Source: a virus. From it: a DNA stretch of 38,417 nucleotides. Positions 15,227 through 21,815 of the stretch are shown here, piece by piece. The notes below the pieces were generated by a model. The model was given only the letters and a program-made list of their open reading frames with translations. It had not been told where the DNA came from and did no database searches. Each line of letters begins with the position of its first letter. The stretch's first letter is position 1. The stretch lies in the IMG/VR virus record IMGVR_UViG_3300044733_004093, positions 1 through 38,417 of that record, one strand, 5' to 3'. The position numbers and the translations under genes are program-made.

Positions 15227-16012
15227 ATGTCAAAACAAGGAAAAATCGATTTTTTATTACCTACAGATTGGATGTTTGAAAAACCAATAGATTCTGAACA
15301 CAAAGAATATAAATTACTTTCTTACTTTCAAAAAATGGGGGAGAAATTGGATAATCTTGAACTTTATCCTGGATTTATAGAACTATCATTACATCTAATT
15401 AATATTCAAACATTATATAAACAAAGAAAAATTATTTATACCGATAAAAAATTCACATCAATAGATGACGAACTTCTTTTAAAGGATTTGAAAATTAAGA
15501 ATTTACCAGATCTTACACCAGTTGAATTTTCCGAACTTAACAAAATTTTACAATATTCCTCACCAATGATCACAGAATATTTCGAAATTGCAAAATCTAT
15601 TTGGAGTGCTATTTTTGACTCAGTGGATGTTAAATTGAAAAAAAATAAAAAATTTATCAGATCCAACGACGGATTCTTTTTTTATAGGAATTTAGAAACA
15701 AACATGATTTACATCTGGAAATATAACATTAAAAAAGTAAGCAAAACATCAACCGAAACCAAAACCACAACAAAATTATTGTTCAAGGACCTTACTAACG
15801 ATTTGACCATACCAAAAATTTTTCTTAATATTTTTGAAAAAAACCCAAAATTAAAAAAAGATTCACCAATTTTTGAAATGAAATCTAAAGGAGTTTTACC
15901 AATTGAGGAAACTTTGTTACCAATATTCAAAAGAAAGGTGATGTCTTACATTTTACAGACCATCCTTTTTGAAAAACAAAAAGAAGATAATTTAAATATA
16001 TCAATTGATTAA
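15227..16012 (+). CDS. Conserved hypothetical phage protein, 261 aa
   Basis: The start is the ATG at 15227, preceded by a Shine-Dalgarno-like TAGGAAG; a GTG three bases earlier is less likely. The product begins MSKQGKIDFLLPTDWMFEKP and is basic, with helices and several tryptophans. The internal EFSELNKILQYSSPMITEYF and C-terminal EETLLPIFKRKVMSYILQTI segments look well ordered. I recall similar proteins in T4-like phage genomes as conserved hypotheticals near virion genes. It follows the large acidic gene by 44 bases and precedes a small Lys-rich gene. Confidence 0.7.
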   Translation: MSKQGKIDFLLPTDWMFEKPIDSEHKEYKLLSYFQKMGEKLDNLELYPGFIELSLHLINIQTLYKQRKIIYTDKKFTSIDDELLLKDLKIKNLPDLTPVEFSELNKILQYSSPMITEYFEIAKSIWSAIFDSVDVKLKKNKKFIRSNDGFFFYRNLETNMIYIWKYNIKKVSKTSTETKTTTKLLFKDLTNDLTIPKIFLNIFEKNPKLKKDSPIFEMKSKGVLPIEETLLPIFKRKVMSYILQTILFEKQKEDNLNISID

Positions 16013-16022
16013 AATACAAAAA

Positions 16023-16178
16023 ATGAAAAATAAAAAAATTATTGAAGTGAATTTGGGTGTTGGGGCTGATCAACTATTTCCAGAAATTATTAAAATTTTG
16101 ATTGAAGATGATTCTGTAAATGAAGAAAAAAAAACGGTTAAAAAAAGTAAAAAAACCAAAGAAGAAAAATTAAAATAG
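16023..16178 (+). CDS. Small Lys-rich protein, 51 aa
   Basis: This short frame fills most of the 170-base gap between 16012 and 16183. The product begins MKNKKIIEVNLGVGADQLFP, continues with a helix (EIIKILIEDDS) and ends in a Lys-rich tail (KKTVKKSKKTKEEKLK). It starts ten bases after the previous stop and ends four bases before the DUF3310 gene, which fits the tight spacing here. The basic tail may bind nucleic acid. No family is recognised. Confidence 0.6.
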   Translation: MKNKKIIEVNLGVGADQLFPEIIKILIEDDSVNEEKKTVKKSKKTKEEKLK

Positions 16179-16182
16179 TAGA

Positions 16183-16425
16183 ATGTTTGAAGAAAAAGAG
16201 ATGGTCAATCACCCTGATCACTATCAATCTGGTAAAAATAATGAATACGAGGCAATCAAAGTTATTGATGCTTGGGATTTAGGATTTAGTTTAGGAAACA
16301 CAGTAAAATATATATCACGTGCAGGAAAAAAAGGAAAAGACAAAGAACTTGAAGACCTCAGAAAGGCATTATGGTACCTCCAACACCACATCGAAACAAT
16401 TGAAGAAAAAAACCGGAATCAATAA
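16183..16425 (+). CDS. DUF3310 family phage protein, 80 aa
   Basis: The product matches the DUF3310 pattern: VNHPDHYQSG near the N-terminus, then IKVIDAW, GFSLGNTVKYISRAGKKG and DLRKALWYLQHHIE. This small helical family is common in phages and is sometimes labelled nucleotide kinase-like, but its biochemical activity is unproven. The 80 residues correspond to the isolated domain. A membrane protein gene begins within or just after its 3' end. Confidence 0.93.
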   Translation: MFEEKEMVNHPDHYQSGKNNEYEAIKVIDAWDLGFSLGNTVKYISRAGKKGKDKELEDLRKALWYLQHHIETIEEKNRNQ

Positions 16426-16714
16426 AGAGATAACTATCTGGGATGCTTTAACAACACCCAAAGAGTTGATGAGAGAAACTCTTATAAATTTCTCCTGGGG
16501 ATTTCTAGGGAATTCAATTGTCGTGTTCGCTTCGAAAGAAATGGACTTACTGGTACTATTTAATTTTATACTATACTACATTTTCATTTCTTACATTGTG
16601 AATAGACAAAAATATGAGACCCTACTTGGAAAATTTATAGTTTTACCAGGATCAGCAGCCGCAGGAGCATTTGCCGGTTACAAATTGGCTCAACTTATAT
16701 CAACTTTCGGTTGA
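16400..16714 (+). CDS. Three-segment membrane protein, about 104 aa
   Basis: The frame is open far upstream inside DUF3310; the part that looks like protein begins near KTGINKEITIWDALTTPKEL. I propose the TTG at 16400, with the ATG at 16469 as the alternative. Three hydrophobic segments follow: INFSWGFLGNSIVVFA, LLVLFNFILYYIFISYIV and FIVLPGSAAAGAFAGYKLA. The last is Gly/Ala-rich like helix-packing segments of small pore-forming or assembly proteins. It ends directly against the convergent DUF192 gene. A holin-like role is possible but not shown. Confidence 0.6.
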   Translation: MKKKTGINKEITIWDALTTPKELMRETLINFSWGFLGNSIVVFASKEMDLLVLFNFILYYIFISYIVNRQKYETLLGKFIVLPGSAAAGAFAGYKLAQLISTFG

Positions 16715-17092
16715 TTATTCTTCAATCAAGACAGAATCACCAACTCTAATGTCGTATTTTAAACAGTCACCACCAGGTATTTCTAAAACAATATCCCCGG
16801 TACCAGGATAATTTATACATTCACTTGGATTTTCTTCTCGACATGGAGGACAATTTGAGTAAATTTTTGAAATAACATGTCTATTACTTGAATTAGATGA
16901 ATGGCTAATATAGATTATGTCCAATGGTATCACACAATTATACATCCAAAAACTGTGATTACCATAACCCATCATAAACATCATACCATCAAAAGTTGAA
17001 TCGAATTTCTTGAGTTGCATACCTTCTTTAATGTCCTTGTCTGTCATCATGCATTTGACATTGTAAGAATTATTATTTATTATTACTTCCAT
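16715..17092 (-). CDS. DUF192 family protein, 125 aa
   Basis: The family features are present in order: GMMFMMGYGNHSFWMYNC, corresponding to the GMLFxFxxxxxxxFWMxNT core, IPLDIIYIS, then VISKIYSNCPPC, INYPG, LEIPGG and a closing IRVGDSVLI. The 125 residues make up one domain without the signal peptide many bacterial DUF192 proteins have. Three extra Cys around the PPC region could form a metal site. Function is unknown in bacteria; the family recurs in cyanophages and other marine phages. A minus-strand TATTTAT lies four bases upstream of the ATG. Confidence 0.88.
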   Translation of the reverse strand: MEVIINNNSYNVKCMMTDKDIKEGMQLKKFDSTFDGMMFMMGYGNHSFWMYNCVIPLDIIYISHSSNSSNRHVISKIYSNCPPCREENPSECINYPGTGDIVLEIPGGDCLKYDIRVGDSVLIEE

Positions 17093-17096
17093 ACTT

Positions 17097-17103
17097 ATAA
17101 ATA
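17097..17103 (-). promoter_or_regulatory. TATTTAT/TATAAATA element in a 28-base divergent gap
   Basis: On the minus strand TATTTAT ends four bases before the DUF192 start; on the plus strand the same bases read TATAAATATA, the T4 late-promoter core, 17 bases before the Nudix ATG at 17121. One short near-palindrome may serve both genes. Confidence 0.4.
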
Positions 17104-17120
17104 TAAAAAAATAATATTAA

Positions 17121-17522
17121 ATGAAAAGATACTCAGGGATTATTGTTAGAAATGAAGACAAATATCTACTATGTAAAAGAAATTACGAGGGTAATCTTCC
17201 TGGAGTCTGGTCCGTACCTGGTGGTCACATGGAAGATAACGAAACTCCAGAAGAGTGTGCTAGAAGAGAATTTTTCGAAGAGACCAATTACAAAATTGAT
17301 GGTAGATTGAATTTGGTTGGTTTTATTGAACACACAAATAATGAAGATGAAATGAAAGGTCTGATGTATGTTTACTTTTATGATTCTGATGATGAAATTA
17401 ATCCGGATCTTAGAAATGCGAAAGATGGTGATGAACATTTGGTTTGTAATTATTTTTCATTTGATGATTTACCACTTGAAAAAAATGACCAACTCTACAA
17501 AATTATAAAAAAATTAAATTAA
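17121..17522 (+). CDS. Nudix hydrolase, 133 aa
   Basis: The Nudix box spans about residues 35-57: GHMEDNETPEECARREFFEE then TNY. It fits GX5EX7REUXEE, with Asn in place of the usual Gly near the end. The preceding GVWSVPGG is the typical strand and loop. The family hydrolyses nucleoside diphosphates linked to another group; the substrate is not evident. Length matches a single-domain enzyme like MutT. Phage Nudix enzymes may clean oxidised nucleotides or remove NAD/ppGpp-type compounds. It diverges from DUF192 and is followed by a host-type promoter. Confidence 0.93.
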   Translation: MKRYSGIIVRNEDKYLLCKRNYEGNLPGVWSVPGGHMEDNETPEECARREFFEETNYKIDGRLNLVGFIEHTNNEDEMKGLMYVYFYDSDDEINPDLRNAKDGDEHLVCNYFSFDDLPLEKNDQLYKIIKKLN

Positions 17523-17524
17523 AT

Positions 17525-17555
17525 TTTGTGAATCAAAGAATTATTTATACCTTTG
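17525..17555 (+). promoter_or_regulatory. Bacteroidota-type promoter, TTTG-N19-TACCTTTG
   Basis: TTTG (17525-17528) and TACCTTTG (17548-17555) are separated by 19 bases, 33 bases before the ATG at 17589. The -33 box lies a few bases after the Nudix stop codon. Confidence 0.85.
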
Positions 17556-17588
17556 TTCTTAATTACAAACAAACTGATAATTTTATTT

Positions 17589-17879
17589 ATGAAAAAAGAA
17601 TGTTTTAAAATCAGGATCATCAATCAACAAATGGGAGAATTACTTAACGATTCATTTGTTGATAGAGTGCAATTCAAGTTGTTTCTGAAGTTAGTAAACG
17701 CATCTTTAGAACTACAAAGTGATTTATCTTATTTCAATGGGGAAACTTTTTTGATCCATATCCCGTATATTATATTAAAAGATTCTGTTGTTTTAACATC
17801 TACGGAGATGATATCAACCAAAGATCAAGTAAGAAGTAAAATAGAAGCATTTGTAACAATTGAAAACAATGAAAAATAG
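17589..17879 (+). CDS. Hypothetical protein, 96 aa
   Basis: The ATG at 17589 lies downstream of the host-type promoter; the same frame reaches back to 17553, but that would start inside the -7 box. The 96 residues are mixed alpha/beta with hydrophobic stretches (LFLKLVNASLEL, FLIHIPYIIL) too short for confident membrane spans. It overlaps the lipoprotein start by 11 bases, so the two are coupled. No family is recognised. Confidence 0.65.
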   Translation: MKKECFKIRIINQQMGELLNDSFVDRVQFKLFLKLVNASLELQSDLSYFNGETFLIHIPYIILKDSVVLTSTEMISTKDQVRSKIEAFVTIENNEK

Positions 17880-18318
17880 TTTAATCTTAATTTTAATTGG
17901 TTTTATTTTATTTGCTTGTCAAAAAAATAATCCCCAACCAACACCTCCACCTTACGGTTACCCAATCGATTACAACGATTCAACGGTAGTTGGAGATGGA
18001 CCATCAATTTCAAATCAAACCTGGATTCTAAGAAAGTACAGGGTTGGTGAATTTGGAACCCTAATTGATGTTAACGATACCATTCATTTTATAAATCACA
18101 ACACCTATGACTATTTAGGGTACACAAATTCATATCATCTTTATCCCACTATGTCAACTTTGAATTTGAGTATATATTCTTTTTTATGGGGAGATATCTC
18201 TGGCACAGTTACAGAATCTATGATCAATTATGGAAATATACCTGGAGTGCCTTTTCATTGTATTACTCCTGGAAATACAAATTTTACTAACTATTATTTG
18301 TGGATTGAAAAAATATAA
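17869..18318 (+). CDS. Phage-encoded lipoprotein, 149 aa
   Basis: The ATG at 17869 gives MKNSLILILIGFILFACQ, a type II signal peptide with the lipobox LFAC and lipidated Cys at residue 17; the TTG at 17860 is a weaker start. A Pro-rich linker follows (PQPTPPPYGYP) and then a beta-rich domain with QTWILRKYRVGEFG and many Tyr/Asn residues, which resembles small lipocalin-like or META-like lipoprotein domains in overall look only. It should be anchored in the host envelope. Expression from a host-type promoter suits an early superinfection-exclusion or envelope-protection factor, which is inference. Confidence 0.8.
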   Translation: MKNSLILILIGFILFACQKNNPQPTPPPYGYPIDYNDSTVVGDGPSISNQTWILRKYRVGEFGTLIDVNDTIHFINHNTYDYLGYTNSYHLYPTMSTLNLSIYSFLWGDISGTVTESMINYGNIPGVPFHCITPGNTNFTNYYLWIEKI

Positions 18319-18320
18319 TT

Positions 18321-18815
18321 ATGGGTACTAATTTTTACAGAATCCCTTCGGTGAAGGATATGGAGGTTAAAAAAAATTTATTATTAACTAGAATACGTCA
18401 AATTAATGTAACTGCAGAGTCTATCTTCAAAAGATTTTCGATTGATAAAAACTCTAATACTTTAGAATATGTAACCCCATGGGATGAGTTTATTGATGGT
18501 CTTGAAATTCATTTAGGTAAAAGAAGTATGGGTTGGAAGTTTTTATGGAACTTTCACGATAAAAAATATTACACAAATAAAGAAGAACTGTTCGATTTTA
18601 TCAAATCTGGTCGTATCATTAATGAATATGGTGAAGAAATTGATCCTAATGAATTTATTGAAATGGCACTTGATTGGTGTAAAGATGATGGGTGGGACAC
18701 TCAAACTTATTATGAAGAGAATCCGTCCAGTAAAGTTTCATGGTTAGATAGTTATAGATATCACGACATTTATATTGATAATCTGAGGATATCATCATCG
18801 ACAGACTTTAGTTAG
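18321..18815 (+). CDS. Conserved hypothetical phage protein (MGTNFY family), 164 aa
   Basis: The product starts MGTNFYRIP and contains EIHLGKRSMGWKFLWNFHDK, KYYTNKEELFDFIKSGRI and NEYGEEIDPNEFIEMAL, ending LRISSSTDFS. This set of segments recurs in many large phages (proteins starting MGTN(Y/F)Y with an H(I/L)GKRS-GW segment) as a conserved hypothetical. The conserved His, Lys, Arg and Trp suggest a ligand site, but no activity is known to me. It follows the lipoprotein by two bases and ends just before a multi-hairpin transcript end. Confidence 0.75.
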   Translation: MGTNFYRIPSVKDMEVKKNLLLTRIRQINVTAESIFKRFSIDKNSNTLEYVTPWDEFIDGLEIHLGKRSMGWKFLWNFHDKKYYTNKEELFDFIKSGRIINEYGEEIDPNEFIEMALDWCKDDGWDTQTYYEENPSSKVSWLDSYRYHDIYIDNLRISSSTDFS

Positions 18816-18818
18816 TTT

Positions 18819-18864
18819 CCTTGTTTTATTAAACAAGGTGGTGGAGTCGGACCCAAAGGTCGAC
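18819..18864 (+). other. Two hairpins ahead of the terminator, structured RNA
   Basis: CCTTGTTT (18819-18826) pairs perfectly with AAACAAGG (18831-18838) around TATT. A second hairpin pairs GTC plus GACC (18846-18853, bulged G18849) with GGTCGAC (18858-18864) around CAAA. The second stem is GC-rich against an AT-rich background. Together with the terminator they form a three-hairpin 3' end, possibly an RNA-stabilising element or a small RNA. Confidence 0.55.
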
Positions 18865-18872
18865 CTAAAATC

Positions 18873-18898
18873 GGGAAAATTTATTTTCCCTTTTTTTT
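18873..18898 (+). terminator. Rho-independent terminator, 8-bp stem plus T8
   Basis: GGGAAAAT (18873-18880) pairs with ATTTTCCC (18883-18890), followed by eight T residues. Its T tract also supplies the -33 TTTG of the next promoter. Confidence 0.9.
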
Positions 18899-18926
18899 GT
18901 TTTATAAAAAAATTTAATTACATTTG
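18896..18926 (+). promoter_or_regulatory. Bacteroidota-type promoter, TTTG-N19-TACATTTG
   Basis: TTTG (18896-18899) and TACATTTG (18919-18926) are separated by 19 bases and lie 17 bases before the sigma factor ATG. Confidence 0.85.
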
Positions 18927-18943
18927 TAACCAATTTTTAATTT

Positions 18944-19501
18944 ATGAACACTATCAAAGAAAAAACACTTGAAGTTAATTATGATGATGTATACAAATTT
19001 TTTGATACAGTCCACAGATTAATCTGTAATGATATGAAACTTGATTACGATCTTGGTAAAGATCTCTGTCAGGAAGGTTTTTTAAAGGCATTTATTAAAA
19101 TGGAAACTTTAAAATGCTCAACAACATGTGAAAAAACCAAAGATTTGATAATTTTTACCTGGATCAAAACAATTGTAAAAAATACAATAATAGATTATTT
19201 CAGATCACCAAAAAATAATGGAAAAATCGAGTATAATCCTTTGTATCATGACCAGTTTTCCCAAACTGAACTTGATAATGAAGAAGATTTTTTATTCAAA
19301 GATAAGTTTACTAAAGACCAGTTAATGATTGCTGTCGAAATGTTGTCATATTCTCAAAAAATTTCATTTGAAAAATTTGTAATCGAGGAAAAATCCCATA
19401 AAGAAATTGCTCAAGAGTTAGGAATTTCCGAAGGAACCTCTAAATCTAATTTTTTTAAAGCCAAAAACAATATTATTAAGAATTTGAAAAGGGTCATATG
19501 A
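18944..19501 (+). CDS. Phage RNA polymerase sigma factor (ECF-like)
   Basis: The 185-residue product has the two-domain layout of small sigma-70 family factors. Region 2 (about 25-90) contains DLGKDLCQEGFLKAF and FTWIKTIVKNTIIDYFRS, the DxxQExFLxxF and WLxxIARNxxIDxxR patterns. Region 4 (about 125-180) contains SFEKFVIEEKSHKEIAQELG then ISEGTSKSNFFKAKNNI, a helix-turn-helix for -35 binding. Regions 1 and 3 are absent. It has its own host promoter and is coupled by ATGA to the HAD gene. I infer it redirects host polymerase to phage promoters; TATTTAT is the candidate target. Confidence 0.88.
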   Translation: MNTIKEKTLEVNYDDVYKFFDTVHRLICNDMKLDYDLGKDLCQEGFLKAFIKMETLKCSTTCEKTKDLIIFTWIKTIVKNTIIDYFRSPKNNGKIEYNPLYHDQFSQTELDNEEDFLFKDKFTKDQLMIAVEMLSYSQKISFEKFVIEEKSHKEIAQELGISEGTSKSNFFKAKNNIIKNLKRVI

Positions 19502-20100
19502 AAGTAATATTTTTAGATCATGATGGGGTCATATGTCTCTCAAACAATTGGGGTGGACGAACAAAGAAATGGGCGAAATACCGAAGTGCAAATCCTGACA
19601 GTAGTAATGAGAAAAAAGACGCTCCTGTATCTGTAAGATTTGATGACTTTGATAAAAAAGCGATTAAGATCCTTAATGAAATTATTGAACAAACGGGATG
19701 TGAGATTGTGGTAAGTTCTGATTGGAGACTTCACGCGACCTTAGAGGAACTTGGTGACTACTACATCAGTCAAGGTATTATTAAACGACCCGTTGCCGTC
19801 ACTGATATATTCCAAGACATTTTTCCAAAAGAATGGAATGCATTTAGATTTCGTGCCGATTTAGAATTAGAAAGAAGTATGGAAATTAATCATTGGTTAG
19901 AAAATCATCCTGAGGTGACTCATTGGGTTGCTGTTGACGATTTGAATATGAGTTCTGAGTTTTTATCAAAATACTTTTCAGATGGTGAATCAGATAAAAA
20001 TCCTGGTCTATCTAATTTTGTTCTAACGCCAAAATCAAGTGAAGGAATCAAACAATGTGGTATTAAAGAAAAAATAATTAAATATTTGAAAAATGAGTGA
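19498..20100 (+). CDS. HAD-superfamily protein of the RNA-repair (Swiss Army Knife) type
   Basis: The N-terminal FLDHDGVICLS carries the HAD DxD nucleophile motif (D7 and D9), SSDWRLH is motif II with the downstream Trp-Arg typical of the HAD domain in Swiss Army Knife RNA-repair proteins, and WVAVDDLNM is the acidic motif. Length is 200 aa, a single domain. Related HAD domains are thought to act as RNA-end phosphatases in repair operons. It overlaps the sigma gene stop (ATGA) and the next small gene by eight bases. A phosphatase acting on RNA or nucleotide ends is the likely activity. Confidence 0.8.
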   Translation: MKVIFLDHDGVICLSNNWGGRTKKWAKYRSANPDSSNEKKDAPVSVRFDDFDKKAIKILNEIIEQTGCEIVVSSDWRLHATLEELGDYYISQGIIKRPVAVTDIFQDIFPKEWNAFRFRADLELERSMEINHWLENHPEVTHWVAVDDLNMSSEFLSKYFSDGESDKNPGLSNFVLTPKSSEGIKQCGIKEKIIKYLKNE

Positions 20101-20266
20101 CGAGTTCAAAAATCTTAAAGTCGGAGACAGAGTAAAAACTAAATTATCTGGAATGGCAACCGTAATAGAAGTTGGTTGTTATAGTGGATATATGGTAAAA
20201 TTAATGTGCGACAATCCAAGGTGGTGTTGTCCGTATTTTTATGAAAAAGAATTAGAATTAATATGA
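20093..20266 (+). CDS. Small SH3-like/KOW-type protein, 57 aa
   Basis: This 57-residue product (MSDEFKNLKVGDRVKTKLSG, then MATVIEVGCYSGYMVKLMC and a Cys-rich WCCPYF) has the V-G-D-x-V and A-T-V-I-E-V pattern of small SH3-like beta barrels that phages encode in many copies. Three Cys near the end could bind metal. It overlaps the HAD gene by eight bases and the next tiny frame by four (ATGA). Confidence 0.7.
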   Translation: MSDEFKNLKVGDRVKTKLSGMATVIEVGCYSGYMVKLMCDNPRWCCPYFYEKELELI

Positions 20267-20322
20267 ATACAAAAGAAATAGGTAAAACTTTACTTTTATT
20301 GTATTTACTTTATAATATATAA
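20263..20322 (+). CDS. Possible 19-residue hydrophobic peptide
   Basis: ATG at 20263 overlaps the preceding stop as ATGA and encodes MNTKEIGKTLLLLYLLYNI before a TAA directly abutting the RlpA-like ATG. The coupling and hydrophobic content hint at a leader or micro-peptide, but such a short frame can arise by chance. Confidence 0.3.
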   Translation: MNTKEIGKTLLLLYLLYNI

Positions 20323-20688
20323 ATGGGAAAACTAGTTATATTATTATCATTTTTATTTTTTAGTCTTACCGGATCTAAAAAAATATACACAGGAACCGCA
20401 TCTTATTACGGTAAAAACTACACAGGTAGATTAACGGCATCTGGAGAAAGATTTCATAAAGACAGTCTAACCGCAGCACACAAGACATTTAAATTTGGAA
20501 CCATTGTTAAAGTTACAAACCTTATTAATGATTCCGTTAGATTTGTAAAAATTAACGACAGACTACCAAAGTCATCTAACTTTATTATTGATTTATCTTA
20601 TGGTACTGCAAAACAACTTAACTTTATTAGTAGAGGAATTATTCCTGTAACTCTTGAGATTGTAGACACCGTACCAATCAAAAAATAA
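20323..20688 (+). CDS. RlpA-like double-psi beta-barrel protein with signal peptide
   Basis: A signal peptide (LVILLSFLFFSLTGS) is followed by a DPBB domain with the RlpA pattern: TGTASYYGKNYTGRLTASGE, LTAAHKTFKFGTIVKVTNL, VKINDRLP and IDLSYGTAKQL. RlpA proteins act on peptidoglycan, some as lytic transglycosylases for glycan without stem peptides. Here the usual FD after SGE is FH (GERFHKDSLTAAH), so catalytic competence is uncertain. At 121 aa it is the bare domain without SPOR. In the phage it may loosen or remodel host wall; its unit starts with the sigma factor promoter. Confidence 0.88.
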   Translation: MGKLVILLSFLFFSLTGSKKIYTGTASYYGKNYTGRLTASGERFHKDSLTAAHKTFKFGTIVKVTNLINDSVRFVKINDRLPKSSNFIIDLSYGTAKQLNFISRGIIPVTLEIVDTVPIKK

Positions 20689-20720
20689 TTTGTTTTATTA
20701 AAAAACATTTCTTAACTTTG
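20689..20720 (+). promoter_or_regulatory. Bacteroidota-type promoter, TTTG-N20-TAACTTTG
   Basis: TTTG (20689-20692) and TAACTTTG (20713-20720) are separated by 20 bases. The GTG start at 20725 lies four bases after the -7 box, so the transcript would be leaderless. Confidence 0.85.
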
Positions 20721-20724
20721 TAGG

Positions 20725-20907
20725 GTGAAAAAACCTTGCAAAGAATGTCCCCATCTTATTCGTAATCGTCATAACGATATGATTGTGGAGTTCGGTAAAA
20801 GAACCGGAAAGAAACACAACTGTCATATGACGGAAGGAAAAAAAGATTTGTGGAATGTAACTGATAAAAAATTGGAGTGTTATGGAAGTAGAAATGACAA
20901 GAGATAA
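20725..20907 (+). CDS. Small Cys-rich putative metal-binding protein, 60 aa
   Basis: The GTG at 20725 gives MKKPCKECPHLIRNRHND, with KHNCHMT and LECYG further on: a CxxCP...HxCH layout seen in small phage zinc-binding proteins of the DUF6283 type, which I name only as a resemblance. The GTG start is chosen because the first Cys pair precedes any ATG. It begins four bases after the -7 box, implying leaderless translation. It overlaps the next gene by 26 bases. Confidence 0.7.
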   Translation: MKKPCKECPHLIRNRHNDMIVEFGKRTGKKHNCHMTEGKKDLWNVTDKKLECYGSRNDKR

Positions 20908-21091
20908 AAACGGAAGGGACATCAAAGTAGGTGACTATGTTAAGGTGGTTAATAGAATTACAGGATTGGTGGAAGATTATGGTATGATTACCAAAATTGA
21001 AGGTAATTATATTCATCTTGGTAATGGTAAGAATATTGACGGAATGGTAATTAGTGATGTTTATTTTAGAGACGAAGTAATTAAATCATGA
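20882..21091 (+). CDS. Small SH3-like protein, 69 aa
   Basis: The product carries RDIKVGDYVKVVNRITGLVE, GMITKIEGNYIHLGNGKNI and DVYFRDEVI, a compact all-beta SH3/KOW-like pattern. The start may be the ATG at 20882 or that at 20894 (MTRDKNG), which reduces the overlap with the Cys-rich gene. It overlaps the following gene by four bases (ATGA). This resembles the small SH3-like phage proteins at 20093, 24203 and 34828. Function is unknown. Confidence 0.7.
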   Translation: MEVEMTRDKNGRDIKVGDYVKVVNRITGLVEDYGMITKIEGNYIHLGNGKNIDGMVISDVYFRDEVIKS

Positions 21092-21402
21092 AGGGAGAAG
21101 TAAAAACTAAATTTGGAACATATACAATGGAAACAAGAAACAGTACAAAAATAAGTACAGATAAACTCGGAGTGTTTATTGAAAGATTAAAAAAAATTGG
21201 AATTGATGTGAAACTATCAGGAAACTTTCCTTGGGTTTATATCGACGAAATCTGTGGTATAAGAGTAACTGAAAGGTTTGCAGCAAATCACGGGTTTACT
21301 GTGATGTTTCTTCCAGGAAGAAATGACTCACCACCATCTGACTTTACAGATATTGCAGAGATATTCAAGTTAATTAGAAAATACACAAACAAAATAAAAT
21401 GA
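21088..21402 (+). CDS. Conserved hypothetical phage protein, 104 aa
   Basis: Segments VYIDEICGIRVTERFAANHG then FTVMFLP and FTDIAEIFKLIRKYTNKI form an alpha/beta unit that I recall from other large phages (Y-I-D-x-I-x-G-I-x-V-T-E, N-H-G-F-T, E-I-F-K-x-I-R). It is likely a small conserved family without known function. It overlaps both neighbours by four bases (ATGA), so it is translated as part of the 20725 unit. Confidence 0.75.
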   Translation: MKGEVKTKFGTYTMETRNSTKISTDKLGVFIERLKKIGIDVKLSGNFPWVYIDEICGIRVTERFAANHGFTVMFLPGRNDSPPSDFTDIAEIFKLIRKYTNKIK

Positions 21403-21812
21403 AAAAAATATATTTAGATGACGTTAGAACACCGGTTGATAATGATTGGATTGTAGTTCGATCTTACGACGAGTTTGTTGAAAAAATAAATGAGATCGGT
21501 TTAGAAAATATTGAACTTATCTCTTTGGATCACGACTTGGGTGCTAGTGCAATTGATGAATGGAAAAAAAATGTTTATACAAATTACACAATCAACTACG
21601 ATAACATCACCGAAAAGACCGGTATGGATTGTGTTAAGTGGTTGGTTAATGAGTGGATGAATGGAAAACGTGTTGTTGATGTTGTGGTTCATTCACACAA
21701 CGCAATTGGAAGTGGGAATATGATGGGTTATATTAATAACTACCGACACATCAATCGTTTGAAACAAAATTGTGTTAGACTTGAGTGGGATTATACAATA
21801 GAAAAAATATAA
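21399..21812 (+). CDS. Cyclic-phosphate-processing receiver-domain protein (cREC type)
   Basis: The N-terminus KKIYLDDVRTPVDNDWIVVR with the acidic pair, the central LISLDHDLG, then GMDCVKWLVNEW and VVVHSHNAIGSGNM match the receiver-like domain described in RNA-repair systems (cREC_REC), proposed to handle cyclic phosphates at RNA ends. It is common in T4-like phages, where it is often unannotated. The 137 residues make up one domain. The pairing with the HAD protein at 19498 suggests a phage RNA-end repair role; activity is inferred from family only. Confidence 0.8.
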   Translation: MKKIYLDDVRTPVDNDWIVVRSYDEFVEKINEIGLENIELISLDHDLGASAIDEWKKNVYTNYTINYDNITEKTGMDCVKWLVNEWMNGKRVVDVVVHSHNAIGSGNMMGYINNYRHINRLKQNCVRLEWDYTIEKI

Positions 21813-21815
21813 AAA

